DNA of 19,757 nucleotides from Bathyarchaeum sp965602795 (GCA_965602795.1 CBFCZR010000013.1:1-19757); one strand, 5' to 3'. Shown: positions 1-7,219, counted from the first letter of the stretch. Notes: generated by a model not told the origin, from the letters alone. Translations and numbers: made by a program.

Positions 1-261
1 ACCCTACGTGAATTGATGGTTGTTTGGAACTGCCGATCAGAACGAAAGAATGCATTCAGGGTTGGATTCACCTCAAACAAGTGGCTACTCTTTGCTGTAG
101 TTGCCTCGGCAATTGTAACAATTATTGTGCCTTTCACAGGCTTGTTCGGAACAGTACCCTTAACCCTTGAGGAGTGGGCCATAGTTGCACCCTTATCACT
201 ATCAGGATTGCTGATATTGCCTGAAATCTTCTATAACCGAAAGATTTGGCGCTGGAGATAA
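1..261 (+). CDS. P-type Ca2+-transporting ATPase, C-terminal fragment (5' truncated by window)
   Basis: Open reading frame continuous from base 1 to the TAA at 259-261, giving the last 86 residues of a longer protein. The motif NCRSERKNAF followed by FTSNKWLL, and later FGTVPLTLEEW, is the C-terminal cation-ATPase membrane domain seen in P2-type (SERCA/PMR1-like) calcium pumps: a cytosolic loop, two final membrane helices and a short basic tail (KIWRWR). The family exports Ca2+ (or Mn2+) across the membrane with ATP through a phospho-aspartate intermediate. The catalytic DKTGT and actuator domains lie outside the window, so the exact ion cannot be judged. A hairpin with a T-run follows the stop. 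The TTG at 13 is not a real start; the frame is open upstream of it. Confidence 0.8.
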   Translation, partial: TLRELMVVWNCRSERKNAFRVGFTSNKWLLFAVVASAIVTIIVPFTGLFGTVPLTLEEWAIVAPLSLSGLLILPEIFYNRKIWRWR

Positions 262-279
262 ACTAGAATAGACGGATTC

Positions 280-312
280 GCTGCCTAGAAACAGGTAGCT
301 CAAATCCTTTTT
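280..312 (+). terminator. Hairpin plus T-run after the Ca2+ ATPase
   Basis: GCTGCCT (280-286) pairs with AGGTAGC (293-299), a seven-pair stem including one G-T wobble with a six-base loop, followed by TTTTT at 308-312. This fits termination of the ATPase transcript. Archaeal termination relies mainly on the T-run; the hairpin may be incidental. Confidence 0.45.
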
Positions 313-376
313 CTCAATCTATATCCACATTTCATAAGTGTGATAAGGTCTCAGCGTAAGCATTTTCCGAAGAACA

Positions 377-607
377 ATGAGCAAAGCACCATTACGCTTG
401 CGATTCCTGTTCCACAGTTTTGGTCTCGGTTGCATAAGCAGCGCCATCTTTCTGCAGATGCTAGTTTTCTGGGAAATATCTCAAACAGGACTCTTCAAGG
501 CAACTGAGCAGAACCAGATGATACTATCATTCGAGGTTTTTCTAGCAATCTTTGCCGTGATTTATTTTGTTTATATGTACCAAAAAGTGGTTCGTTCAAT
601 ACGATAA
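377..607 (+). CDS. Small two-helix membrane protein, unknown function
   Basis: A 76-residue protein that I do not recognise. It has a basic N-terminus, a first hydrophobic helix at about residues 10-32, a short loop holding GLFKATEQNQ, a second helix at about 48-68 rich in Phe, Ile and Tyr, and a basic tail (QKVVRSIR). By the positive-inside rule both ends probably face the cytoplasm. No clear ribosome binding site precedes the ATG, so it may be translated from a very short or leaderless transcript. It stands alone between the Ca2+ ATPase and a secreted protein, and a T-run (621-626) follows it. Coding status rests on the two well-formed helices and lack of any competing frame. Confidence 0.5.
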   Translation: MSKAPLRLRFLFHSFGLGCISSAIFLQMLVFWEISQTGLFKATEQNQMILSFEVFLAIFAVIYFVYMYQKVVRSIR

Positions 608-620
608 TTTGCGTTGAACC

Positions 621-626
621 TTTTTT
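621..626 (+). terminator. T-run after small membrane protein
   Basis: Six consecutive T residues lie 14 bases after the TAA of the 76-residue membrane protein, in an AT-rich gap. This is consistent with archaeal oligo-T termination. No convincing stem was seen. Confidence 0.3.
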
Positions 627-688
627 CTAAAGGCTTTCTCTAGTTTTATGAGACACCAATAAAGAGGCATGTTGAAAAAATAACAACT

Positions 689-700
689 GTTAAATATTTC
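689..700 (+). promoter_or_regulatory. TATA-like element ahead of the secreted protein gene
   Basis: GTTAAATATTTC lies about 45-55 bases upstream of the GTG start at 745. A transcript start about 25 bases downstream would fall near 720, leaving room for the GAGAGGT ribosome binding site at about 731-737. No experimental support. Confidence 0.35.
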
Positions 701-744
701 TCTGTAAGAAAAAGAGGGAACAGAGGTTTTGAGAGGTAAAAATA

Positions 745-1431
745 GTGACACTCAAAAAATTATGTGTAATGGCGCTATGTACGTTCCTTTTAACCTTAGC
801 CTTTGCGGGTGTTGGCAAGTCAGCTCCTGAAGAAATGCAAACTGTTTACGATGAAACTTATGGTGGGTTACGCATCATCGTTGTTGCTCCTGTTGAAGCC
901 TACCCCGGAGAAGACATAACGGTCACTGTGAAAACGAATGTATCTGATGTACAGCAAATTTACATTAACTACCTTAACCTGAAGTTTTGTGGTGCTGTGA
1001 ACACTACAACAATCGTAACCTTCGAACAAATCACTCATCTTAACAATGTTTTCATATCTTCTAATGAGACACAATACAACATAACGATTCCAGATGACAT
1101 CTCTCCGGGACTAACCTTTGGCGAAATAAGTTGCGAATGGAGAGCGCTGGGAGTATCATTCGAAATCCCGCCCTCAGGATTCGCTTTAACCTACATTAAA
1201 AACACAGAATTAGAAAAGCTTCAAGCAGAATACGATGAATTGAACGCCACTCACCAATCTATGCTCCAAAATTACACAGAAATGGAATCAACCTACAACA
1301 AATTGGAATCAGACATCAAAGAAGTGGAGAATACCCGAAATCTGATGTACATCTTCATCGCAACAACCGTTGTTGCCAGCATCACCGTTGTTGTTCTGTT
1401 ACTGAGAAAACCCAAAAAGGTTTGGCTCTAA
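745..1431 (+). CDS. Secreted or surface protein with coiled coil and C-terminal membrane anchor, unknown function
   Basis: A 228-residue protein with no family I recognise. The N-terminus (residues 3-23) is a basic patch followed by a hydrophobic signal segment, with likely cleavage near residue 27 (GKSA). The middle is a beta-rich ectodomain with two cysteines that could form a disulfide and at least six N-x-S/T sequons (NVS, NTT, NET, NIT, NAT, NYT), which fits archaeal surface glycosylation. Residues about 155-199 form a charged heptad-like coiled coil. Residues about 201-220 are a membrane helix, with a short basic cytosolic tail (RKPKKVWL). Translation starts at GTG 745, behind GAGAGGT. 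The architecture suggests a stalked surface protein anchored by its C-terminus. The stop overlaps that of the convergent radical SAM gene. Confidence 0.65.
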   Translation: MTLKKLCVMALCTFLLTLAFAGVGKSAPEEMQTVYDETYGGLRIIVVAPVEAYPGEDITVTVKTNVSDVQQIYINYLNLKFCGAVNTTTIVTFEQITHLNNVFISSNETQYNITIPDDISPGLTFGEISCEWRALGVSFEIPPSGFALTYIKNTELEKLQAEYDELNATHQSMLQNYTEMESTYNKLESDIKEVENTRNLMYIFIATTVVASITVVVLLLRKPKKVWL

Positions 1432-2429
1432 AAACCCAAAACTTTTTTCGCTTCCTCGGTCTCCTTGGGTCGCAGTTGCCTTGGATAGTTATAGAGAGGA
1501 CCACCAGGTCTCTCATTATAGTAGGGGCGGTTGCATCCTGGACACCCTGAAGTTAGAAAAGGCTCACCAGCGTCTATGACCTGCAGCAGTTGTTCCTTAG
1601 AGACTCCAAAGCCGGTGAGGCAACCGTTCCTGTCGAATGCCATGTTTTCTAATCGGCTTTTTCTGTGAGTTAAGAGGTAATGGGCAAGTTGAATCCTCCG
1701 ATAACTGCTTAGTGAGGGCTGTGGATTGTTTTCAAGTGCGGTTCCAGGGATGGACGTAAAGGCGAACAATCCTGGATAGACTCCTGAATCGACACACCAT
1801 TGTATCGTTTTGCAAATCTCCTTCTCTGTTTCTCCGAGACCCACAATAAGATGCGTACTCACGGAGCCTTCTCCGAAGACTCTAACAGCCTCCTGCAAAG
1901 CCTTACGCTGCATCTCCCAAAGGTAAGGCCCGCCCATGTTTCTTCCTTTAACTCTGTCAAATATTTCCTCTGTGGCAGCGTCCAAGGCGATGCTTATCCG
2001 ATTAACCCCCACATCTGCTAGCATCTTCATTTTCTCTGGGGCTAAGGGCTTACAAGAAACGGATATCGGAACAGCTACCCGCCGCTTGATTTCACGGACA
2101 AGAAGCAAAGCCTCATCAAAAACCTGTGGATAATTCAGTGTTTGGATGCAAACCCGCTTTATCGCACCGCCTCGTACGGTTCTCTCTAATGCATCAACTA
2201 TCTGGTTTGTCTGGAATGTAGGCCAAGTGACTCTGGAGAGCATGTCGGCTCTACCTTTGCTCTCTCTAGCTTGGGGGCAGAATCCACAGTTGGCGGAGCA
2301 CTTTCCCTTTTGCCAAGTTAGCAGATAGATGGTTGTGGGTTTGGCGTCAAGTTTACCCCTTAACAAGCCGAGCACTATGGCTGAGCCGGTGGAGACACGA
2401 ATTCTCTCAGGGATAGATGCACTAGTCAT
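1428..2429 (-). CDS. lipS1: Radical SAM protein, biotin-synthase-like; probable lipoyl synthase subunit LipS1
   Basis: A 333-residue radical SAM enzyme. The cluster motif is C44-x3-C48-x2-C51 (KCSANCGFC). The C-terminus carries C270 and C296-x2-C299 within a GCPGCNRPYYNER motif, which could bind a second iron-sulfur cluster. It belongs to the biotin-synthase-related group. In Thermococcus kodakarensis two proteins annotated as biotin synthases, LipS1 and LipS2, together insert two sulfurs into octanoyl groups on carrier proteins to make lipoyl. A second such gene lies 560 bp away and an H-protein gene (a lipoyl acceptor) at 6697, so LipS1 is the best reading. It is the only gene on the minus strand. 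No clear ribosome binding site precedes the ATG, so a short-leader transcript is possible. I assign LipS1 rather than LipS2 from memory of family features; it could be another biotin-synthase-like enzyme. Confidence 0.62.
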   Translation of the reverse strand: MTSASIPERIRVSTGSAIVLGLLRGKLDAKPTTIYLLTWQKGKCSANCGFCPQARESKGRADMLSRVTWPTFQTNQIVDALERTVRGGAIKRVCIQTLNYPQVFDEALLLVREIKRRVAVPISVSCKPLAPEKMKMLADVGVNRISIALDAATEEIFDRVKGRNMGGPYLWEMQRKALQEAVRVFGEGSVSTHLIVGLGETEKEICKTIQWCVDSGVYPGLFAFTSIPGTALENNPQPSLSSYRRIQLAHYLLTHRKSRLENMAFDRNGCLTGFGVSKEQLLQVIDAGEPFLTSGCPGCNRPYYNERPGGPLYNYPRQLRPKETEEAKKVLGF

Positions 2430-2471
2430 TAAGGGGCACCGGATGCTTTGAGTCTATAGTTTAGTAATTTT

Positions 2472-2486
2472 GGCCTATATTTATCT
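2472..2486 (-). promoter_or_regulatory. TATA-like element for the lipS1-like gene
   Basis: On the minus strand the stretch reads GATAAATATAGG, about 45-55 bases upstream of the ATG at 2429. It lies in the 173-bp divergent gap between the radical SAM gene and the YgbA-family gene, which must hold both promoters. Confidence 0.3.
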
Positions 2487-2602
2487 CTCCCAAAATGGAG
2501 CAACTCATGGAGATTTTTATTCTGTAAAGAAGACCTGAAAAACATAAAAGTTCTTATGGGATTGTTACATTCACTTTTTTGATTTTTTGGAGAATTAAAA
2601 AT

Positions 2603-2932
2603 ATGACTGATGGCACTCGCATAAGGCGCGAGAAAAAAACAGTTGACGCAATGATACGCCTTTACTGCCGCAAACATCACGGAACTGATGATGAACTCTG
2701 CCCAGAATGTAAAGAGCTTCATGAATATGCAATGCTACGCTTATCGAAGTGCCCTTTTCAGGAGGATAAACCAACTTGTGCCAATTGTTTAGTTCATTGC
2801 TATAAACCAGACATGAGAGCAAAGATAGCAAAGGTTATGCGCTATTCCGGACCCCGCATGCTATTACATCATCCAATCCTAGCATTACATCATCTCTTTG
2901 ATGGGAGAAAAAAGCCAAAGCCGCTAAAGTAG
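2603..2932 (+). CDS. YgbA family (nitrous oxide-stimulated promoter) cysteine-rich protein
   Basis: A 109-residue protein resembling the YgbA family, named for a nitric-oxide-responsive gene of enteric bacteria. Visible family features are an N-terminal basic helix (RIRREKKTVDAMI), YCRKHHG, CPEC-x2-L-x2-YA, a central KCPF, CANCLVHCY and a C-terminal RYSGPRML segment. Seven cysteines (C-x13-CPEC spacing, then C, C-x2-C, C) and nearby histidines suggest metal or iron-sulfur binding. The biochemical role of the family is not established to my knowledge. I chose ATG 2603, with TTGGAGA about nine bases upstream, over a TTG at 2579. It is divergent from the LipS1-like gene and 56 bp upstream of the LipS2-like gene in the same direction, so it may be cotranscribed with the latter. 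Confidence 0.72.
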   Translation: MTDGTRIRREKKTVDAMIRLYCRKHHGTDDELCPECKELHEYAMLRLSKCPFQEDKPTCANCLVHCYKPDMRAKIAKVMRYSGPRMLLHHPILALHHLFDGRKKPKPLK

Positions 2933-2988
2933 GTTATTTGATTTGTACTCAAAAGGTTTTTAGAAACCTAGGCTGATTGTAAGCAAGT

Positions 2989-3987
2989 ATGACAAACCTA
3001 GACGCTGAAACCGTGTGGCGAATGCCGAAAAAAGAATTGGTTTCGCTAATTGAAGAAGGAAACTTTCTAAACAGAACAGGGAAAATCCGATTCTACGCTC
3101 CAAGTTTTGTCTACTACAAGAGCAAATATTTCCGTTCGCCTCCAAACGCTTTTCCCTCTATATCAATCACCGGCTCTTCCTGTGCATTGAAATGTAAGCA
3201 CTGCAACGGAAAGGTGTTAGACACCATGATTTCTGCCCGAACCCCAAAAGAACTTTTTGATGTGTGTGCAAAACTGAAAAACAGTGGGACGGTTGGCTGT
3301 CTCGTAAGCGGAGGATGCCTTCCGGATGGTTCTGTTCCCCTCGGCAAGTTTGTAGATGCCATCGCCCAGATAAAGAAGAAGCTGGGTCTAACTGTTATTG
3401 TTCACACAGGGGTAATCGACTTTTCTACCGCAAAAAGGTTGAAGGCTGCTGGAGTTGACGCTGCGTTAATCGATATAATTGGCTCCGACGAAACCATCCG
3501 TGAAGTATACCGTCTCGATGTCAGCGTTGAAGATTATGACAGGTCTTTAAGGGCTTTTCACGAAGCTGGGATTCCCTTTGTTCCACACGTGCTTGTTGGG
3601 TTACACTACGGCGAACTGAAGGGCGAACTTGAGGCACTAAAAATCATCTCCAGATATTCGCCTTCAGCAGTCATAACCATAGCTTTCATGCCTATCCGTG
3701 GGACGCCCATGGAAAAAGTGATTCCGCCCAAACCGGAAGACATCGCCAGAATTTTGGTTTCTACCCGACTACTGATGCCTCAAACTCCGCTGGTTTTGGG
3801 GTGTATGAGACCCAAGGGCAAACATCGAATAAACACCGACTTGCTCGCTGTCAGAGCTGGCGTCGACGCCATAGCCTTTCCCGTCGAAGAAGCCATCCAG
3901 TTGGCAGAATCCATGAATCTAGAAACATCGTTTTCGCCTCTCTGCTGTTCCCAAATTTTTGAAGACATCAACCGCGATTCTTTCTAG
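2989..3987 (+). CDS. lipS2: Radical SAM protein, biotin synthase homologue; probable lipoyl synthase subunit LipS2
   Basis: A 332-residue radical SAM enzyme with C65-x3-C69-x2-C72 (SSCALKCKHCNGK). Near the C-terminus are C272 (LGCMRPKGKHR) and the pair C319-C320 (SPLCCSQ), which could serve an auxiliary cluster. The sequence fits the group annotated as uncharacterized homologue of biotin synthetase, from which archaeal LipS2 comes. LipS1 and LipS2 act together to build the lipoyl cofactor on octanoylated carrier proteins; how the two sulfur insertions are divided cannot be told from this sequence. Its partner candidate is the minus-strand gene ending at 1428, and the YgbA-family gene lies just upstream. 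No strong ribosome binding site is seen before the ATG. Radical SAM membership is near certain; the LipS2 role rests on family resemblance and the neighbouring partner. Confidence 0.62.
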   Translation: MTNLDAETVWRMPKKELVSLIEEGNFLNRTGKIRFYAPSFVYYKSKYFRSPPNAFPSISITGSSCALKCKHCNGKVLDTMISARTPKELFDVCAKLKNSGTVGCLVSGGCLPDGSVPLGKFVDAIAQIKKKLGLTVIVHTGVIDFSTAKRLKAAGVDAALIDIIGSDETIREVYRLDVSVEDYDRSLRAFHEAGIPFVPHVLVGLHYGELKGELEALKIISRYSPSAVITIAFMPIRGTPMEKVIPPKPEDIARILVSTRLLMPQTPLVLGCMRPKGKHRINTDLLAVRAGVDAIAFPVEEAIQLAESMNLETSFSPLCCSQIFEDINRDSF

Positions 3988-4083
3988 GCAACCACAGATG
4001 CATTCTAAGTTAAAGTTTTAGTAACGGATTGAACAGAAAAAAGCAAAAGACGGATAAAACAAAAGCAACATAGACTTCACATT

Positions 4084-5058
4084 ATGCCCTCAGAAAGCGC
4101 CATAGATGTTTCAGAGTTAACCAAGTGTTACGGTAAATTGTTGGCTGTCGACCACATCAACTTTACTGTAAAAAAGGGCGAGGTCTTTGGTTTTCTTGGT
4201 CCTAACGGGGCAGGCAAAACCACAACAATAGACATGCTTACTGGCGTAACCAAACCCACAGCAGGTACCGCATTAATTTCAGGTTTTGATGTTAAGCATG
4301 AACCTATTAAGGCGAAAAAACTGGTTGGAGTAGTACCCGAAGTTTCGTTTCTTTATGACGAGATGACAGCGTGGGAAAACATTAATTTCAGCGCAAAACT
4401 GCACAGCGTACCCGAAAAGAAAAGAACCTCTTTGGCGCAGGAGCTTCTCTGCCTATTTAGATTACATGAACGGCGTAACGATCAGGTTGGCACTTTTTCT
4501 GGAGGTATGAAGAAGCGTCTGATGATCGTCACAGCATTGATGCATGAACCAGACATACTCTTCTTGGATGAGCCTACCACGGGGCTTGATGTGCAGAGTG
4601 CAAGGCAGATTCGAGACCTTATAAAAGAGCTGAACGAAAAAGGGACAACGGTTTTTCTAACCACTCACTACATCGAGGAGGCAGATCAGTTGTGCCAGCG
4701 CATCGCAATCATCAACAGAGGAAAGATAATCACCGTAGATACGCCTGAAAAGCTCAAAGACGTAGTAAAAAAAGAAAACATTATCGAAGTTTCGTTTGAC
4801 AATGCAGCTAATATGGTTGGCAAGCTCAAGGAACTGAGCTGTGTTAGGGATGTGGTTGTTACCGGGGATAAGTTTAGGTTGTATGTGGAAGACCCTGCGG
4901 AAACATTGCCTTCACTGGTTCATTTTGCCGAGAAAACTCATCTAAAAATAACATCAGTAAGCACTGTAAAGCCGACTTTGGAAGAGGCCTTCGTCAAACT
5001 TACTGGTTTACGACCCGAACTTATGACTTCCGAAAAGGAGCACACAAAACCAAGTTGA
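4084..5058 (+). CDS. ABC-2 type exporter, ATP-binding subunit
   Basis: A 324-residue ABC ATPase of the drug or polysaccharide exporter (DrrA/CcmA-like) class. Walker A GPNGAGKT is at residues 39-46, the signature FSGGM at 138-142, Walker B ILFLDEP at 158-164 and the H-loop histidine at 195. The Q-loop position reads VVPEVS, with Glu where Gln is usual in many ABC proteins. After the ATPase domain (about residue 230 onward) there is the C-terminal extension common in this class. It would power the permease encoded ten bases downstream; the substrate cannot be inferred. Function as an exporter is favoured because no solute-binding protein is nearby and the permease is of the ABC-2 fold. Confidence 0.88.
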   Translation: MPSESAIDVSELTKCYGKLLAVDHINFTVKKGEVFGFLGPNGAGKTTTIDMLTGVTKPTAGTALISGFDVKHEPIKAKKLVGVVPEVSFLYDEMTAWENINFSAKLHSVPEKKRTSLAQELLCLFRLHERRNDQVGTFSGGMKKRLMIVTALMHEPDILFLDEPTTGLDVQSARQIRDLIKELNEKGTTVFLTTHYIEEADQLCQRIAIINRGKIITVDTPEKLKDVVKKENIIEVSFDNAANMVGKLKELSCVRDVVVTGDKFRLYVEDPAETLPSLVHFAEKTHLKITSVSTVKPTLEEAFVKLTGLRPELMTSEKEHTKPS

Positions 5059-5068
5059 GGTTCGACAG

Positions 5069-5806
5069 ATGGCTAAGGCGTGGATTGAAGAAATGAAAAG
5101 AGCATTCTATATAGCAGAGAAGGATGTCAGAATCTATTTCTTTAAGGGCCCCAACCTCACCTTCGGGCTTCTACTTCCTGTCGTCTTATATGTAGCATTT
5201 TCTATCGGCAGAACTGTAGAACCAGCCTTTGTTATACCCGGCTTAGTGGCGGTGGCAGCATTCTTTGGGGCAGGAGCAATCCAAGCAGTATCTCTTCCAT
5301 TGGAAAGAAGAACAGGAACGTTCAAAATGCTGCTCACCGCGCCTACCTCATTATCTACAATAATAGTTGGCAAAACTCTTGCCGGCTTCTTCTTCGGCAC
5401 ATTTCTTTCCGCAGTGTACACCTTGATTATGCTGCCCTTTTCTCCATTGCCTAATCTTCTCCCATTTTTCGTTGCGGTGTTAGTCTCATCATTAATGTTC
5501 TCAGTCTTTGGGCTGCTCCTTTCAGTGCCTTTCCGGGACATACCTGATGCCATGCCACCAGCAACGGTTGTACGTATCGCTATGGTTTTCATTTGCGGCG
5601 TATTCATACCCTTAGAAACAATGCCCGCCTCTCTGCAAACTGTGGCTTACGCATTACCGCTCACCTATTCGGTGGATTCATTACGTCAAGCGATGGGTGG
5701 TCCATTGAACATCCAATTTTTTCTCATTGACTTGGCTGTTCAAGTTTTCTTTTTTCTTGTTTTCTTGTTTGCCACCACAAAATTACTCAAGAGAACAATC
5801 GAATAA
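5069..5806 (+). CDS. ABC-2 type exporter, permease subunit
   Basis: A 245-residue integral membrane protein with an amphipathic N-terminus (FYIAEKDVRIYF) and about six hydrophobic segments. The central RRTGTFKMLLTAPTS stretch between the second and third helices is a typical ABC-2 permease coupling region, and FICGVFIPLETMP plus AYALPLTYSVDSLRQ near the C-terminal third match the conserved ABC-2 ending. It starts at ATG 5069, with GAGG overlapping the end of the ATPase gene as ribosome binding site, so the two are translationally close and form one exporter. Two copies of each subunit, or a dimer of each, would be expected. The substrate is unknown. Confidence 0.85.
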   Translation: MAKAWIEEMKRAFYIAEKDVRIYFFKGPNLTFGLLLPVVLYVAFSIGRTVEPAFVIPGLVAVAAFFGAGAIQAVSLPLERRTGTFKMLLTAPTSLSTIIVGKTLAGFFFGTFLSAVYTLIMLPFSPLPNLLPFFVAVLVSSLMFSVFGLLLSVPFRDIPDAMPPATVVRIAMVFICGVFIPLETMPASLQTVAYALPLTYSVDSLRQAMGGPLNIQFFLIDLAVQVFFFLVFLFATTKLLKRTIE

Positions 5807-5867
5807 CCTACCCTTTTAAGTTAATAACCAATGAATTTTTTATCTGAAGAGAGACGTATGATACTGT

Positions 5868-6599
5868 ATGGAAGAGATATTATTTTGGTTAGCCGCATTC
5901 TTTGCCGAGTTGATAGGCACCATGGCAGGTTTCGGTTCTTCCACAATATTCCTGCCAATTGCGTTGTTTTTTCTGGATTTCAGAACAGCGCTAACTTTGG
6001 TTGCAATATTCCATATGTCTGGAAACATTGGTAGAATAACGTTTTTCCGACATGGCTTCAATAGACGATTACTGCTAATTTTTGGATTGCCGAGTGTTCT
6101 CTTAACTCTCCTCGGCGCACTACTAGTTACGTATGTCCCATCTGATGTGCTGAAACTTGTCCTTGGAGTGTTCCTCATTGTTTTCTCTTTTGCATCTCTA
6201 TCCAAACCCGAAATCTCCTTCTCTCCAAGCAAAAAGAATAGTTTTGTTGGGGGCAGTTTATCCGGATTTTTCGCCGGACTCATAGGAACTGGCGGAGCCT
6301 TGAGGGGTGCATTCTTGACATCGTTTAACTTGGAAAAATCAGTGTATATCGCAACAGCAGCAGCCATATCTTTAGCGGTGGACATAACAAGGATTCCCGT
6401 TTACTTCGGCAGCGGATTTCTGCAGCCACAATTCTACTATTACATTCCAATACTGTTCTTGTTGGCAATTTCTGGTTCTTTCACAGGCAAAAAAATTGTG
6501 AGCAAAATTTCCCAATCAACATTCAGGAAAATTGTGCTCGTGGCAATTACTCTGGTAAGCCTCAAATTCGTCTACGATGGGATAATCTACTTGATTTAG
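5868..6599 (+). CDS. TauE/SafE family membrane transporter
   Basis: A 243-residue protein with seven or eight hydrophobic segments arranged as two related halves. The N-terminal half has FAELIGTMAGFGSSTI and the second half SGFFAGLIGTGGALRGAFL; these paired GxxG-rich repeats are the hallmark of the TauE/SafE (DUF81) family. Members are proposed exporters of sulfite, sulfoacetate or other small organic anions, but few are characterised and the substrate here is open. It lies 61 bp after the ABC permease with no strong ribosome binding site, so it may or may not belong to that operon. A long inverted repeat and T-run end the gene. Confidence 0.82.
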   Translation: MEEILFWLAAFFAELIGTMAGFGSSTIFLPIALFFLDFRTALTLVAIFHMSGNIGRITFFRHGFNRRLLLIFGLPSVLLTLLGALLVTYVPSDVLKLVLGVFLIVFSFASLSKPEISFSPSKKNSFVGGSLSGFFAGLIGTGGALRGAFLTSFNLEKSVYIATAAAISLAVDITRIPVYFGSGFLQPQFYYYIPILFLLAISGSFTGKKIVSKISQSTFRKIVLVAITLVSLKFVYDGIIYLI

Positions 6600-6628
6600 T
6601 TTTTATCGTAGATGTAATCGAGTTTTTT
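6569..6628 (+). terminator. Long inverted repeat plus T-run at the TauE/SafE gene end
   Basis: TCTACGAT (6571-6578, inside the last codons) pairs perfectly with ATCGTAGA (6605-6612), extendable to ten pairs with one wobble, with a 26-base loop that contains the stop codon. A run of six T residues follows at 6623-6628. This probably marks the transcript end before the H-protein gene. Confidence 0.45.
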
Positions 6629-6696
6629 CAGGTTGAATCGCTATGTTTTTAAGATAAACAGTTATCACAATAACGTATCTGACTGAGGTGAAAACT

Positions 6697-7113
6697 ATGG
6701 TCAAAGTAGAAGACTATGAAGTGCCTGAAAACTTGTATTACCACAAAGAATACCTGTGGGCAAAGGTAGAAAACGGAAAAGTAAAAATTGGAATAATCGA
6801 TTTCGCCCAAAAACAACTCAACGATATCGTATATGTCGAACTACCCAGCGTAGGTGACGCCATAACTCAAAATGAACCCTTCGGAACTCTAGAGTCGGTG
6901 AAAGCAGTCTCAGACCTCGTTGCTCCTGTAAGCGGCACAGTCGAGTCTATAAATGAAGAACTGGAAGCCAAACCCGACCTGGTCAACGAAGACCCCTACG
7001 GTGAAGGATGGCTTTTAATCGTAGCCCCAACAAACTTAGATGCAGAACTAAAAGAAATCATGAACTTCGATGCAGCTGTCGAATGGCACAAAAAACTCGC
7101 AGCAGAGGGTTAA
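6697..7113 (+). CDS. gcvH: Glycine cleavage system H-like protein (lipoyl carrier)
   Basis: A 138-residue protein of normal H-protein length. The lipoyl domain signature is complete: IGIIDFAQKQLNDIVYVELP, then GTLESVKAVSDL with the lipoylatable lysine at residue 69 (counted from ATG 6697), then the turn VSGTVESINEEL and the C-terminal DPYGEGWLL. In the glycine cleavage system the lipoyl arm shuttles the aminomethyl group between the P, T and L proteins; related stand-alone carriers act in sulfur metabolism with Hdr-like complexes. No P, T or L gene is in this window, so its partners are unclear. Start ATG 6697 has GAGGTG six bases upstream; the GTG at 6688 is part of that site. It stands alone, between a terminator and another hairpin at 7160. 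Lipoyl synthase candidates lie 3 kb upstream. Confidence 0.92.
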   Translation: MVKVEDYEVPENLYYHKEYLWAKVENGKVKIGIIDFAQKQLNDIVYVELPSVGDAITQNEPFGTLESVKAVSDLVAPVSGTVESINEELEAKPDLVNEDPYGEGWLLIVAPTNLDAELKEIMNFDAAVEWHKKLAAEG

Positions 7114-7159
7114 CTGAGCTATAGGTAAGGGTCTCAAGTTTTCCCTCTTAGAAAACAAG

Positions 7160-7197
7160 TGGGGCTCTCAGCAGAGTTAGCCCCAGACACTTTTTTT
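7160..7197 (+). terminator. Strong hairpin plus T-run after gcvH
   Basis: TGGGGCT (7160-7166) pairs with AGCCCCA (7179-7185), and CTC/GAG inside the loop can extend the structure. Seven T residues follow at 7191-7197. This looks like a bacterial-style intrinsic terminator and ends the H-protein transcript 50-80 bases after its stop. Confidence 0.6.
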
Positions 7198-7219
7198 CAC
7201 TAAAAATTTTTTATCTAGG

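Noticed and set aside
2429..2722. 97-codon minus-strand open frame overlapping the YgbA-family gene
   Set aside because: It abuts the radical SAM start but covers the divergent promoter region and the antisense of a gene with conserved cysteine motifs; translation looks random.
5134..5607. 157-codon open frame antisense to the ABC permease
   Set aside because: It mirrors a hydrophobic gene with clear family motifs on the other strand; its own translation is low-complexity (Lys, Thr, Ala, Pro) with no recognisable domain.
5831..6034. 67-codon plus-strand frame beginning at an ATG before the TauE/SafE gene
   Set aside because: It overlaps the membrane gene in another frame and encodes nothing recognisable.
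5840..6385. 181-codon open frame antisense to the TauE/SafE gene
   Set aside because: Shadow of a membrane protein gene; no motif, no promoter or ribosome binding site.
6688..6696. GTG start giving the H protein three extra residues
   Set aside because: The GTG is part of the GAGGTG ribosome binding site for ATG 6697.
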